Shown piece by piece: positions 1 to 7,966 of a stretch of DNA of 64,000 nucleotides; position 1 is the first letter of the stretch; each line of letters opens with the position of its first letter. Source of the stretch: Pseudomonadales bacterium (GTDB lineage Bacteria; Pseudomonadota; Gammaproteobacteria; Pseudomonadales; Ketobacteraceae); contig JAGUVW010000022.1 in the NCBI GenBank assembly GCA_020062665.1, positions 1 through 64,000 of the forward strand, in the 5' to 3' direction. The notes beneath the pieces are model-generated. The model made no database searches and was not told where the DNA came from. It was given only the letters and a program-made list of their open reading frames with translations. Position numbers and translations under genes: made by a program.

Positions 1-116
1 AAGTCGTTTTCTCCAACAACTTTTTCCGGGTCGATTCCAGTCCAACCCCATGCCTTTTTAATCGTATCAATGAGCATAACTTTCTCAAACTCGCATAACT
101 CCCAATCTACCCACAT
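1..116 (-). CDS. T6SS immunity Tdi1/DUF1851-like protein, 5' fragment
   Basis: Reading the minus strand from an ATG at 116-114 gives 38 uninterrupted residues that run off the left edge of the window. The stretch AWGWTGIDPEKVVGENDF (its last residue is cut by the edge) resembles, from memory, the start of DUF1851/Tdi1 C-terminal domain proteins, which are often encoded beside secreted toxins. A second possible start is the Met at residue 14. No convincing ribosome binding site precedes the first ATG. The codon use is AT-richer than the rest of the window and the gene sits in the island-like fringe beside tRNA-Glu. Only the N-terminal part is visible, so both the family and the start are tentative. 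Confidence 0.45.
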   Translation of the reverse strand, partial: MWVDWELCEFEKVMLIDTIKKAWGWTGIDPEKVVGEND

Positions 117-166
117 CCAAATCTAGGCATTTTCAGATGTGGATGTCCGTATCTAGGAGCAATTAT

Positions 167-196
167 AAAAAAACGCCTCGGCCCGCGCCGCGAAGC
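167..196 (-). terminator. Rho-independent terminator candidate
   Basis: On the minus strand a GC-rich hairpin (stem GCTTCG/CGAGGC with one G-U pair and a GC-rich loop) is followed at once by seven T residues (the A run at 167-173). It lies about 140 bp past the stop of the 120-aa minus-strand gene and before the DUF1851-like gene, so it could separate the two. Confidence 0.45.
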
Positions 197-335
197 CGGC
201 ATGATCCGGATAAGCTACCGCCCCACCGGCCAAAGCAGTGTAGGAACTTAATTGATCTTTATTCCGATTCTATTGACTTTAACCAACTCAAAAAAGTGCA
301 AAACTACCAATTCCCGTCCGCGCAACCTTGTCCCT

Positions 336-698
336 TCAGCTTCTCAATCGATCTATCAAGCCGAGTTTCACGACCTTCCCCAGCGGCAGTTTCCATAATT
401 TTGTCTCTGGCTGGTAGATTCCGCCAGCATCCATTACCTGGGTGCGGGTCTCTGCGTCGTGGCGGGATATGAAGACGTTGACCATCAGCGCCCTTTCTTC
501 TGGGGCCAGACGGTATATCTTGTTTTGTTCGATGGGGCCTTCGTCGACGATGATTTCGACGGTGGTATAGCGGCGATTGGTTGCCTTGTCCTGACGGTAG
601 CGCACGCAGACAAGACGGTCGCCGTAGCGGCTGGTCAGTCGTTTGGTTCCGTTATCGCCAGGTTTGAGGGTTTTCAGCACTTCCATGTCCGATTCCAA
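336..698 (-). CDS. Conserved hypothetical protein, 120 aa
   Basis: This complete 120-residue reading frame has no signal peptide or membrane segment. It is basic and rich in beta-type sequence, with blocks such as YGDRLVCVRYRQDKATNRRYTTVEIIVDEG in its first half and a Trp-Lys-Leu-Pro motif near the end. From memory, similar small proteins (a KTLKPG.GTKRL start, a Y/CVRYRYDK core and a W.LP end) occur as orphans beside tRNA genes, transposons and integrated elements in gammaproteobacteria, but I know no function. It lies in the AT-richer segment next to the 3' end of tRNA-Glu, consistent with accessory DNA. The start shown has a second Met at residue 5. Confidence 0.6.
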   Translation of the reverse strand: MESDMEVLKTLKPGDNGTKRLTSRYGDRLVCVRYRQDKATNRRYTTVEIIVDEGPIEQNKIYRLAPEERALMVNVFISRHDAETRTQVMDAGGIYQPETKLWKLPLGKVVKLGLIDRLRS

Positions 699-755
699 GA
701 TTGTGGGTCATACAATCTAGACAGTTGGAAGGTAATAAAAGGCAGGATTTGAAAG

Positions 756-831
756 TGGCGTCCCCTAGGGGGTTCGAACCCCTGTTACCGCCGTGAAAGG
801 GCAGTGTCCTAGGCCACTAGACGAAGGGGAC
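756..831 (-). tRNA. tRNA-Glu (TTC anticodon)
   Basis: The minus strand folds into a standard 76-nt cloverleaf. The acceptor strands GTCCCCT and AGGGGAC pair, the D-arm contains TAGTGGCCTAGGAC, the anticodon loop is CTTTCAC with anticodon TTC, and the T-arm is GGGG-TTCGAAC-CCC. The CCA end is encoded. Its 3' end points towards the accessory fringe at 1-755, the usual orientation for an integrase attachment site. Confidence 0.96.
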
Positions 832-1021
832 GTTTTTTGGACTGTCGTCGTCTCGTTGAGGCGCGAATTCTAGGGAGTTCGATTTTCAGCGTCAACCCAT
901 ATTTTGAAAATGGACAGAAAAGGTCAACTTATCAATGAGATAGTAGTTCACGCAGGGTTTCCCGCCCGATCACTTTGCCGTAGGATCGAAACACTTCATT
1001 CCGCGATGGAAGGCGATAACT

Positions 1022-2083
1022 ATGAATAAAGGCTGGCTCGCGATTGTGGTTGTGCCGCTGATCGGCGCGGGGGCGCTGATGATGATGCCTCCGCAGATCG
1101 ATGCCGTTGCATTCCATCCGCCCCAGACGCCTGTGATGGCCGGGCCTTTTGCGCCGAACCAGCTGCTGGATCAGGCCACGCTGCTTGGGAGCGGTCTGGT
1201 GGATGGCCCCGAGGATGTGGATGTGGACACTAAGGGCCGGGCCGTTGCCGGCACCGCAGATGGCAGGATTGTGCGCGTTCACCACAATGGCCAGGTCGAA
1301 ACCCTGGCGCAGACCGGTGGGCGCCCGCTGGGCCTGCACTGGGACGCAAAGGGCAACCTGATCATCTGCGATGCGTTCAAGGGCCTGCTTTCGCTGAGTC
1401 CGGCCGGCAAATTGAAGACGCTGGTGACCGAGGTGGATGGCATTCCGCTGGGCTTCACCGACGATCTGGAGATCGGCCGCGATGGCAGCATCTATTTCAG
1501 CGACGCCAGCGTGAAGTACGACCAGCACGAGTTTCGCCTGGATATGTACGAGTCCCGCCCGTGGGGACGCTTGATCCGCTTTGAGCCCACCAGCGGGCGC
1601 GTCACTACGTTGCTGAATGATCTCTATTTTGCCAATGGGGTTGCGCTGTCGAAAGACGAGTCTTTTGTGCTGGTGGCCGAAACCTACCGCTATCGCATCA
1701 TCCGCTACTGGCTGAAAGGCCCCAGGGCCGGGCAGCATGACGTGTTTATCGATAATCTGCCGGGGTTTCCCGACGGGATCTCCAGTAGCGGACGCGGCAC
1801 ATTCTGGGTGGCACTCCCCACCACGCGCAACGCCCAGCTCGATGCCATTCATCCCCATCCTTGGCTGAAAATGCTGGTGGCGAAACTGCCGGAGAGCCTG
1901 CAGCCCAAACCCCAGCTGTACGGCTTCGCGCTGGAGCTCGACGAGGAAGGAAATGTGCTGCGCAGCCTGCAGGACAGTGACGGCAATCACTATCCGTTCA
2001 TAACGTCAGTCCAAGAGCGCAAAGGCACGCTGTATCTAGGTAGCCTTTACACCTCCGGCATTGCACGACTGCCACTGCAGTAA
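1022..2083 (+). CDS. SMP-30/strictosidine synthase-like beta-propeller protein
   Basis: This 353-aa protein has an N-terminal hydrophobic anchor (about residues 5-21) followed by a six-bladed propeller of the SMP-30/gluconolactonase/strictosidine synthase type. The segment FTDDLEIGRDGSIYFSDAS and the later FANGVALSKDES...VAETYRYRI and DNLPGFPDGIS match the Str_synth/APMAP subgroup, whose members are mostly lactonase- or arylesterase-like hydrolases. It should face the periplasm, held by the uncleaved N-terminal helix. The start is supported by GGAAGG eight bases upstream. It stands alone between the tRNA and the DUF962 gene. The substrate cannot be told from sequence. Confidence 0.85.
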   Translation: MNKGWLAIVVVPLIGAGALMMMPPQIDAVAFHPPQTPVMAGPFAPNQLLDQATLLGSGLVDGPEDVDVDTKGRAVAGTADGRIVRVHHNGQVETLAQTGGRPLGLHWDAKGNLIICDAFKGLLSLSPAGKLKTLVTEVDGIPLGFTDDLEIGRDGSIYFSDASVKYDQHEFRLDMYESRPWGRLIRFEPTSGRVTTLLNDLYFANGVALSKDESFVLVAETYRYRIIRYWLKGPRAGQHDVFIDNLPGFPDGISSSGRGTFWVALPTTRNAQLDAIHPHPWLKMLVAKLPESLQPKPQLYGFALELDEEGNVLRSLQDSDGNHYPFITSVQERKGTLYLGSLYTSGIARLPLQ

Positions 2084-2179
2084 TGGCCGAAGCAGTCAAT
2101 GCGCTGACCCTTCCAACCCTGTGCTTCCCGCCGATGCTGCGCTAGGCTTGCTAAACAAGAACAAAACGAGATCACATCC

Positions 2180-2491
2180 ATGAGTCAGCCAGATTCTTTC
2201 AGCAGTTTCGAACAGTTCTATCCCTACTATCTGTCGGAGCACAGCAACCTGACCTGTCGGCGTCTGCACTTTGTGGGCAGCTCCCTGGTGCTGGTGGTGC
2301 TGGCCTGGATTCTGGCGACGGGCAGCTGGGCGATGGTCTGGTTGCTGCCGGTGCTGGGCTATGGGTTTGCCTGGGTCGGACACTTCTTTTTCGAGAAGAA
2401 CAAGCCGGCCACCTTCACCTACCCGTTATACAGCTTCATGGGGGACTGGGTGATGTTCAAGGATATTCTGACCGGGAAGATTCGCTTCTAA
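2180..2491 (+). CDS. DUF962/Mpo1-like membrane protein
   Basis: This 103-aa protein matches the DUF962 family. It has an N-terminal FEQFYPYYLSEHSNLTCRRLHFVGSSL block, two hydrophobic helices (about 33-53 and 57-70) and GHFFFEKNKPATFTYPLYSFMGDWVMF. The His and Glu/Asn residues of these blocks are the conserved polar positions. The yeast relative Mpo1 is an Fe-dependent dioxygenase of fatty acid alpha-oxidation. Whether bacterial members share that activity is unproven. Its length is typical of the short bacterial form. It is probably monocistronic. Confidence 0.85.
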   Translation: MSQPDSFSSFEQFYPYYLSEHSNLTCRRLHFVGSSLVLVVLAWILATGSWAMVWLLPVLGYGFAWVGHFFFEKNKPATFTYPLYSFMGDWVMFKDILTGKIRF

Positions 2492-2690
2492 CCTGCTGAT
2501 TTTTCGAAAGACCGATGCGCAGCGAGAGCAAATTTCATCCCGCATCGGGATTTCTGTCCCGACACGTTCTGCGCACGCCATCCGCACCTGTCCAGCCGCT
2601 TGACACCTCCGCCAGCCCCTTGTCCCAATACGGATTATTGGGTCTACACTTAGTTGAATCATTATCGCCAGCCTACAAGGAACTTCCGCG

Positions 2691-3461
2691 ATGTCCACGG
2701 AGCTGATCGTTATTCTGAGCGTCCTCGGCGTGGGAGGCCTGATCGGGCTGTTCTATGTCAGCCACGCCATCGAGAAGCAGCGTCGCCAGAAAGCCCTGAT
2801 GATCGCCAATCTCAGCGACTATGCCTTTCGGCTGCAGCGTTTGCTGGATTTCATCCCCCCCGCCTATCTCAGCAAGGATGTACGCCTGCTGTTGCTGGGT
2901 CAAATCAGGAAGCGCATGGAAAAGCTGGTGGAACTGGCGCCAAGCAACGAGAAATTTGCCAAGAAACTGGACAGCTGCAATGCCCAGATCGCCGACACCC
3001 AGTCGACGGCGATGGCACCACAGGCGCCGCAACTGAAAACGCCAGAAGAAGCCAACGAACTGCGCACGCTTCTGCAGGAGCTATCGAAGGTGATCGAGTA
3101 TTTCGTGCAATCGAAAGTGCTGCCGGTGGCCGAGGCGCAACGGCACATGGCATCCATTCAGCACAGTTTCATCGATGCAAATCTGAATTATCTGCTGCAG
3201 ATGGGGCAGGCGGCGCGTCAGGAAAAGAAGCCCAAACTCGCTATTCACCACTACCAGAAAGCCATGGCCGAGATGCACAAGCGCAATCAGAACGGCCAGT
3301 TCAACGAGAAGATGCAGCAGCTGAAAGCGGTGCTGGAGGAGCTGCAGTCAGAAGCCGGTATCGTGGAAGTGCCTGCCGCCACCGAAGGCAGCAGCGAACT
3401 GAACGCGGGCCTGAATGAACTGCTGGAAGAACAGGACGCCTGGAAGAAAAAGTACTTCTGA
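2691..3461 (+). CDS. Membrane-anchored coiled-coil protein of unknown function
   Basis: This 256-aa protein starts with one transmembrane helix (about residues 5-24) and a short basic stretch (KQRRQK). The rest is a long, charged, largely alpha-helical cytoplasmic part. The middle (about 130-235) looks like helical repeats or coiled coil, with a segment resembling a TPR unit around LAIHHYQKAMAEMHKRNQN. An AAGGA ribosome site sits a few bases before the ATG. I do not recognise a named family. It looks like a conserved hypothetical of pseudomonad-type bacteria rather than a spurious frame. Confidence 0.75.
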   Translation: MSTELIVILSVLGVGGLIGLFYVSHAIEKQRRQKALMIANLSDYAFRLQRLLDFIPPAYLSKDVRLLLLGQIRKRMEKLVELAPSNEKFAKKLDSCNAQIADTQSTAMAPQAPQLKTPEEANELRTLLQELSKVIEYFVQSKVLPVAEAQRHMASIQHSFIDANLNYLLQMGQAARQEKKPKLAIHHYQKAMAEMHKRNQNGQFNEKMQQLKAVLEELQSEAGIVEVPAATEGSSELNAGLNELLEEQDAWKKKYF

Positions 3462-3568
3462 CTTTCCGCTGGCAATTCACGCACAATTCCAGTCTGTTTG
3501 AGCCCTTGAAGTCAGCGCCCGCGTGCGCGAATCTCGCAGCATAAAAACAACGGCAAGCGAGGAATCCC

Positions 3569-4225
3569 ATGAGTATTACCCTGTACGGTGCATCTCTTTC
3601 CCCTTTCGTGCGCAAGGTGCGCGTTGTGCTGGCCGAAAAAGGTCTGCCTTACGAGCACGTGCAGATCGATCCCAACCGGCGCCCGGAGGATTACCACCAG
3701 ATCAGCCCGTTCGGCCGCATTCCCGCGCTGCGTGACGGTGACAAGGTGCTGGCGGATTCCGGTGTCATCTGTACCTATCTGGAAGCACAGTATCCGCAGG
3801 TACCGATGACCTATAGCGATCCCTTTCTGAAAGCCAAGGTGCAGTGGTTCGAAAAGTTTGGCGATTATGAACTGGGGCCGGTGGTGACCTTCGGTGTGTT
3901 CCGCAACCGGGTGGTGATGAAGCTGATCGGCAAGCCCTGCGACGAAGAACAGGTCAGCCGCTGCATCCATGAAAAGCTGCCGCCGCTGATGGAATACCTG
4001 GAAGCCAATGCGCCCGAAGACGGTTTCATCGTGGGGGATCGTTTCACCGTGGCGGATATCGCGATTGCCACGCACTTCATCAATTTCAATCTGGGCGGTG
4101 AGCAGCTCGACAAAGCACGCTGGCCAAAATCCGCTGCCTACATCGAACGCATCACCAGCCGGCCCACGGTGGCGCCGATGATTGAAAAGGAACAAGGGTT
4201 CGTGAACAAGTTGCTGAGCCGTTGA
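3569..4225 (+). CDS. Glutathione S-transferase family protein
   Basis: This 218-aa protein has a thioredoxin-fold N-terminal half beginning ITLYGASLSPFVRKVRVVLAEKGLPYE. Ser11 in the SPFVRKVR motif occupies the place of the usual glutathione-activating Ser. The ADSGVICTYLE motif (around residues 67-77) contributes glutathione binding, and FGRIPAL holds the cis-Pro. The all-helical C-terminal domain contains FTVADIAIATHFINF with the N-capping box. GAGGAA precedes the ATG. It lies convergent to the OhrR-type regulator/peroxidase pair, so this stretch is thiol and peroxide related. The substrate is not predictable. Confidence 0.92.
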   Translation: MSITLYGASLSPFVRKVRVVLAEKGLPYEHVQIDPNRRPEDYHQISPFGRIPALRDGDKVLADSGVICTYLEAQYPQVPMTYSDPFLKAKVQWFEKFGDYELGPVVTFGVFRNRVVMKLIGKPCDEEQVSRCIHEKLPPLMEYLEANAPEDGFIVGDRFTVADIAIATHFINFNLGGEQLDKARWPKSAAYIERITSRPTVAPMIEKEQGFVNKLLSR

Positions 4226-4295
4226 GGCAGGCCACCGGGGCATCGAATCCTGCTGCAATCAACCTGACGGCAGAAAATTCGACTCCCGGTGTTTT

Positions 4296-4799
4296 TCAGC
4301 TGCTCTTTGCCGGTTCGGTGCTGCAGACCGCCGTCAGCAGCGCACGCAATTCCTGCTGCACCGCCAGCACCCGATCCGGCGCCATGCCGCTGTTGCAGAG
4401 CATCTGCAGCGGAATGGCGCGGGCGTGTTCCTTCAACTGTAGACCCGCCTCCGTCAACCGGATGCGCACTTCCCTTTCATCCTGCTCCGACCGTTTGCGC
4501 TGGATCAGACCGGCACTTTCCAGACGCTTCAGCAGTGGCGTGAGTGTGCCCGTGTCCAGCAGCAGACGTTCGCCGAGAAATTTCACCGGGACACCGGCAA
4601 ACTGCTCCGGCGACTGATCGGCCTGGGCTTCCCACAGCACCAGCATCACCAGGTACTGGGGATAGGTCAGGCCAATGGCGTCGAGCAGCGGACGATACTC
4701 CGCCGTGATCCGGCGGGACAGCGCATACAGCACAAAGCAGAACTGGTTTTCCAGCTGCAGCCAGGGCTCGACGGCGTGGGTGTTGTGTTCGGACGTCAT
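4296..4799 (-). CDS. ohrR: OhrR/OspR-type MarR-family peroxide-sensing regulator
   Basis: This 167-aa MarR-family protein resembles OhrR closely. It begins [44 protein letters not shown], with Cys21 at the peroxide-reactive position and the Tyr residues that hydrogen-bond it. The winged helix follows ([40 protein letters not shown]). The start is taken at 4799 because the codon overlaps the gpx stop as ATGA, giving translational coupling. Extending upstream would run antisense-like through gpx. OhrR proteins repress organic-peroxide defence genes until the Cys is oxidised. The gpx partner matches the gpx-ospR arrangement of pseudomonads. A likely operator is described at 5333-5352. Confidence 0.93.
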   Translation of the reverse strand: MTSEHNTHAVEPWLQLENQFCFVLYALSRRITAEYRPLLDAIGLTYPQYLVMLVLWEAQADQSPEQFAGVPVKFLGERLLLDTGTLTPLLKRLESAGLIQRKRSEQDEREVRIRLTEAGLQLKEHARAIPLQMLCNSGMAPDRVLAVQQELRALLTAVCSTEPAKSS

Positions 4800-5281
4800 G
4801 CCAGCAGCTTGGCGATGTCCTTGGCGATTTTTTCCGGGGTGTCGGTGGGCGCGTAACGGTCCACTACCTTGCCGTTCTGATCCACCAGGAACTTGGTGAA
4901 GTTCCATTTGATGGCCTGGGTGCCCAGCAGACCGGGTGCCTGTTCCTTCAGGTATTTGAACAGCGGATGGGCGTCGTCGCCGTTGACGTCAATCTTCTGG
5001 AACATGGGGAAGCTGACGCCGTAGTTGAGTTCGCAGAACTGGTTGATTTCGTCGTTGCTGCCGGGGTCCTGGTGGCCGAACTGGTTGCAGGGGAAACCCA
5101 GTACTTCCACGCCCTTGTCCTTGTACTCTTTATAGAGCGACTCCAGGCCCTTGAACTGGGGCGTGAAACCGCATTTGCTGGCGGTGTTGACGATCAGCAG
5201 CACCTTGCCCTTGAAATCCGCCAGGGACACTTCCTTGCCCTGCATGGTGACGCCCTTGAATGCATAGATGTTGTCCGACAT
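4796..5281 (-). CDS. gpx: Glutathione peroxidase family (2-Cys, Gpx3/BsaA-like)
   Basis: This 161-aa protein is a Gpx-fold peroxidase that would reduce peroxides in the cytoplasm. Cys37 in [11 protein letters not shown] is the peroxidatic residue, and Gln67 (FPCNQFG), Trp and Asn in KWNFTKFLV complete the tetrad. Cys83 in [14 protein letters not shown] lies where yeast Gpx3/Hyr1 has its resolving Cys, so a thioredoxin-reduced 2-Cys mechanism is more likely than glutathione. It is the first gene of a two-gene operon with the OhrR-type regulator and has AGGGAG before the ATG. Expression is probably induced by organic peroxide via release of that regulator. Confidence 0.93.
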   Translation of the reverse strand: MSDNIYAFKGVTMQGKEVSLADFKGKVLLIVNTASKCGFTPQFKGLESLYKEYKDKGVEVLGFPCNQFGHQDPGSNDEINQFCELNYGVSFPMFQKIDVNGDDAHPLFKYLKEQAPGLLGTQAIKWNFTKFLVDQNGKVVDRYAPTDTPEKIAKDIAKLLA

Positions 5282-5332
5282 GTTGTGCTCCCTTTAGGAA
5301 TGACGAAAACCGGCTCACACCATACCGGGGAT

Positions 5333-5352
5333 TTATATTTTGCACAATATAA
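5333..5352. promoter_or_regulatory. Probable OhrR-type operator in the gpx promoter
   Basis: TTATATTTTGCACAATATAA is a 20-bp dyad with 18 of 20 symmetric positions, an AT-rich palindrome of the type bound by OhrR/MarR proteins. On the minus strand it covers the -10 element (AATATA at 5339-5334) of a promoter whose -35 is TTGAGA (5362-5357), with a 17-bp spacer, reading into gpx. Binding there would block transcription of the gpx-ohrR operon. Confidence 0.65.
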
Positions 5353-5397
5353 TTTCTCTCAATGGATATAATTCAGCCATCTGACGGATTGAGCAGG

Positions 5398-5420
5398 TTA
5401 CCCACAACTTCTGTGGATAA
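5398..5420. promoter_or_regulatory. Inverted pair of DnaA-box-like nonamers
   Basis: TTACCCACA (5398-5406, one mismatch to TTATCCACA) and TGTGGATAA (5412-5420, the exact complement of the consensus) are separated by five bases and face each other. They lie between the gpx promoter and the 3' end of msrB. They may be a DnaA titration or regulatory site. There is no sign of an origin around them. Confidence 0.5.
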
Positions 5421-5734
5421 CTCTGTTGATACATTCTGTAAAGATTGCGCCACGGGAGAGAAGCACGGGTTTCCAGCAAATTGTACGTTTTTTGGTCTAG
5501 TCTTTTTGAGCTGTTTTTCAGCAACTTAAGGGGCGCATGGATGACAATCCTGTGACAAAACGGAGTATTGCCATTTACAGGCGGAGCACACACTCACTGT
5601 GAACAAAATAAGTGCGAGCTTGACGAACGGCGCACCAAGCTGCGCCGCTCAGAAATCATCCAAGAATAGAAATAACAGCGCTCAGCACGATTGGTTATAA
5701 CGTTACAGCATGTAAACGGTGCGCAGAAAATGGC

Positions 5735-6139
5735 TCACTCCGGGCTGTGAGCAACAAAATCCAGTGACACGGAATTGATGCAGTAACGCAGGCCGGTGGG
5801 GGGCGGGCCGTCGGGGAAAACGTGACCCAGGTGGGCGTCGCAGGCAGCGCAGAGGACTTCGACCCGGACCATGCCATGGCTGGTGTCGCGGCGCTCGCTG
5901 ATGACGTCATCATTGACAGGCTGGAAGAAGCTCGGCCAGCCGGAGCCGGAATCGTATTTGGTGACAGACTGGAACAGGGGCGTTTTGCAACAGGCGCAGA
6001 CATAGATGCCATCGGCCTTGTGATTCCAGTACTGGCCGGTGAAGGGTCTTTCCGTACCCGCCAACCGACACACGGCAAAGCGATCTGCCGACAATTCCTG
6101 CTTCCACTGCTCCTCGGTTTTTTCCACTTTCTCGACCAT
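5735..6139 (-). CDS. msrB: Peptide-methionine (R)-S-oxide reductase MsrB
   Basis: This 134-aa enzyme reduces the R epimer of methionine sulfoxide in oxidised proteins, using thioredoxin. The Zn-binding Cys pairs are C48/C51 (YVCACC) and C97/C100 (VLCAAC). The substrate pocket motif GWPSFFQP and the catalytic Cys120 in [11 protein letters not shown] are all present. The start at 6139 follows a GGGG ribosome site and gives the normal length. The reading frame stays open for another 1.8 kb upstream, antisense to alaA, which is a shadow and not part of the protein. It is divergent to alaA and fits the surrounding oxidative-stress genes. Confidence 0.95.
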   Translation of the reverse strand: MVEKVEKTEEQWKQELSADRFAVCRLAGTERPFTGQYWNHKADGIYVCACCKTPLFQSVTKYDSGSGWPSFFQPVNDDVISERRDTSHGMVRVEVLCAACDAHLGHVFPDGPPPTGLRYCINSVSLDFVAHSPE

Positions 6140-6292
6140 AACAATCCCCGTGAAGTCCATCAAAACCAAACTGTTTTCGTATACACTAGGCGGTTCCTGT
6201 GCACTTGCTATGCTCTTATATGAGTGCCAGACCTGCGCAATGTTCCACTCATTGCTTCCATCAGCATTTTTGTGAGGGCGAAGAGACCTTAT

Positions 6293-7516
6293 ATGAAGCC
6301 GGTATTGAAATCCACCAAACTCCATAACGTGTGCTATGACATCCGCGGCCCGGTGCTGGCGGAAGCGAAGCGCCTGGAGGAAGAAGGCCACCGTGTCCTC
6401 AAACTCAATATCGGAAATCCCGCCCCCTTCGGCCTGATGGCGCCGGAAGAAATCATCCAGGACGTGATCATGCAGTTGCCCGAAGCGTCCGGCTACAGTG
6501 ATTCCAAAGGTGTGTTCGCCGCCCGCAAGGCCGTGATGCAGTACTATCAGAAAAAGCGCGTCGCCGACGTGCAGATCGATGACATTTATCTGGGCAACGG
6601 TGCCAGCGAACTGATCGTGATGGCGATGCAGGCGCTGCTGAACAACGGCGACGAAGTGCTGGTGCCCGCCCCCGATTATCCGCTGTGGACGGCAGCCGTG
6701 AGCCTGTCCGGCGGCAAGCCCGTGCACTACATCTGCGACGAGCAGGCAGACTGGTTCCCCGATCTGGATGACATCCGCAGCAAGGTGACCGATCGCACCC
6801 GCGCCATCGTGATCATCAACCCGAACAATCCCACCGGCGCGGTGTATCCGAAAGAAATTCTCGAAGGCATGCTGCAGATTGCTCGCGAGCACAAGCTGGT
6901 GGTGTGCTCCGACGAAATCTACGACAAGATTCTGTATGACGGCGCGGTGCACGTGTCCACGGCAGCGCTGGCGGATGATCTGCTGTGCCTGACGTTCAAC
7001 GGCCTGTCGAAGACCTACCGGGTGGCCGGTTACCGTTCCGGCTGGCTGGTGGTGAGCGGCAACAAGCCGGCGGCGAAGGATTATCTGGAAGGGCTGAATA
7101 TTCTGTCTTCCATGCGTCTGTGCGCGAACGTGCCGGCGCAGATGGCGATTCAGACCGCGCTGGGCGGCTACCAGAGCATCAACGAACTGATTCAGCCTGG
7201 CGGCCGTCTGTACAAGCAGCGGGAATTGGCGCACCGGATGCTGAACGACATTCCCGGCGTGAGCTGCGTGAAACCCATGGGCGCTTTGTATATGTTCCCT
7301 CGCCTCGATCCCAAGATTTACCCGATCAGCAACGACCAGCAACTGGTGCTGGATCTGCTGCTGCAGGAAAAAATCCTGCTGGTGCAGGGTACCGGATTCA
7401 ACTGGCCGCAGCCGGATCATGTGCGGCTGGTGTTCCTGCCACGAGAAGAAGATCTGGAGCACGCGATCACCCGCATCGGCGTGTTCCTCGACCGCGTGCG
7501 TCGCGGCATCATCTGA
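6293..7516 (+). CDS. alaA: Alanine aminotransferase AlaA (class I PLP)
   Basis: This 407-aa PLP enzyme makes alanine from pyruvate using glutamate. It begins with [13 protein letters not shown] and has the class I features [21 protein letters not shown] and the PLP-lysine motif [14 protein letters not shown], followed by the phosphate-binding Arg. The chosen ATG at 6293 gives the family length of about 405; the frame is open 23 codons further upstream without support. A GAAGAGA stretch lies about eight bases before it. A 12-bp gap leads to the 145-aa hypothetical gene, so the two are probably co-transcribed. Confidence 0.93.
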   Translation: MKPVLKSTKLHNVCYDIRGPVLAEAKRLEEEGHRVLKLNIGNPAPFGLMAPEEIIQDVIMQLPEASGYSDSKGVFAARKAVMQYYQKKRVADVQIDDIYLGNGASELIVMAMQALLNNGDEVLVPAPDYPLWTAAVSLSGGKPVHYICDEQADWFPDLDDIRSKVTDRTRAIVIINPNNPTGAVYPKEILEGMLQIAREHKLVVCSDEIYDKILYDGAVHVSTAALADDLLCLTFNGLSKTYRVAGYRSGWLVVSGNKPAAKDYLEGLNILSSMRLCANVPAQMAIQTALGGYQSINELIQPGGRLYKQRELAHRMLNDIPGVSCVKPMGALYMFPRLDPKIYPISNDQQLVLDLLLQEKILLVQGTGFNWPQPDHVRLVFLPREEDLEHAITRIGVFLDRVRRGII

Positions 7517-7528
7517 CGGGCGGCGTGC

Positions 7529-7966
7529 ATGGCGGATCTGAATCTGATCGACTTCTACAAGGACGCGGCGCTGATTCTGCTGGGTCTGCACCGCGTGTTT
7601 CCGCGCAAGATGGATCTGTTTGTGGAGGATCTGATCGGCCCCGATCCGGTGGATGAATTCGGCATGCACACCAAGCGTCACGAGGCATGTCTGGGCGCAA
7701 TGCTGTGGCTGGCGGACGAAGGTTATCTGCGTTACGCCAGCACCATTCGCCAGGAAGGTGTGGATCAGGCGGTGCTGACGTCGTCCGCGCTGGTGAAGAT
7801 GGGTGTGATCAACACACGCCCGCTGACCGAAGCGCAGCTGGACGATGTGCCATCGTTCGAAGCCCAGGAGCGTTTGACGATGGCCGAGCATATGCGGCGC
7901 GCGCTGCAGTCGCAGTCGTCGGAGCAGATCATTCAGGTGATGCGGACTTTTTTCGAGCCGCATTAA
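7529..7966 (+). CDS. Conserved hypothetical protein, 145 aa
   Basis: This soluble, acidic, mostly helical 145-aa protein begins [37 protein letters not shown]. It has no signal peptide, metal motif or repeat I can name. The middle [19 protein letters not shown]...[13 protein letters not shown] looks like the recognition part of a small winged-helix or helical bundle, but this is a guess. It begins 12 bp after alaA and is likely in the same transcript. Its last 38 bp overlap the convergent FRAG1-type gene. Confidence 0.7.
   Translation: MADLNLIDFYKDAALILLGLHRVFPRKMDLFVEDLIGPDPVDEFGMHTKRHEACLGAMLWLADEGYLRYASTIRQEGVDQAVLTSSALVKMGVINTRPLTEAQLDDVPSFEAQERLTMAEHMRRALQSQSSEQIIQVMRTFFEPH

Larger units (their letters stand above)
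5282..5734. other. Intergenic region between gpx and msrB
   Basis: This 453-bp AT-richer gap holds the gpx promoter with an OhrR-type palindrome (5333-5352), two inverted DnaA-box-like nonamers (5398-5420), and a perfect 7-bp stem with a 6-nt loop (CGGCGCA / TGCGCCG, 5628-5647) lacking a T run. I see no convincing gene. An 86-codon frame on the minus strand has no family resemblance or ribosome site. Confidence 0.6.

Noticed and set aside
111-157. Short repeats CCACAT/ATGTGG and duplicated ATCTAGG near the left end
   Set aside because: Six- to seven-base matches in AT-rich sequence are expected by chance and show no insertion-sequence structure.
5398-5420. A replication origin at the inverted DnaA boxes
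   Set aside because: Only two boxes, no AT-rich repeat array, and none of dnaA, dnaN, gidA, rpmH or parAB nearby.
5628-5647. Perfect 7-bp stem-loop as a terminator for msrB
   Set aside because: It lies about 90 bp past the stop with no T run on the needed strand; kept only as a stem in the intergenic description.
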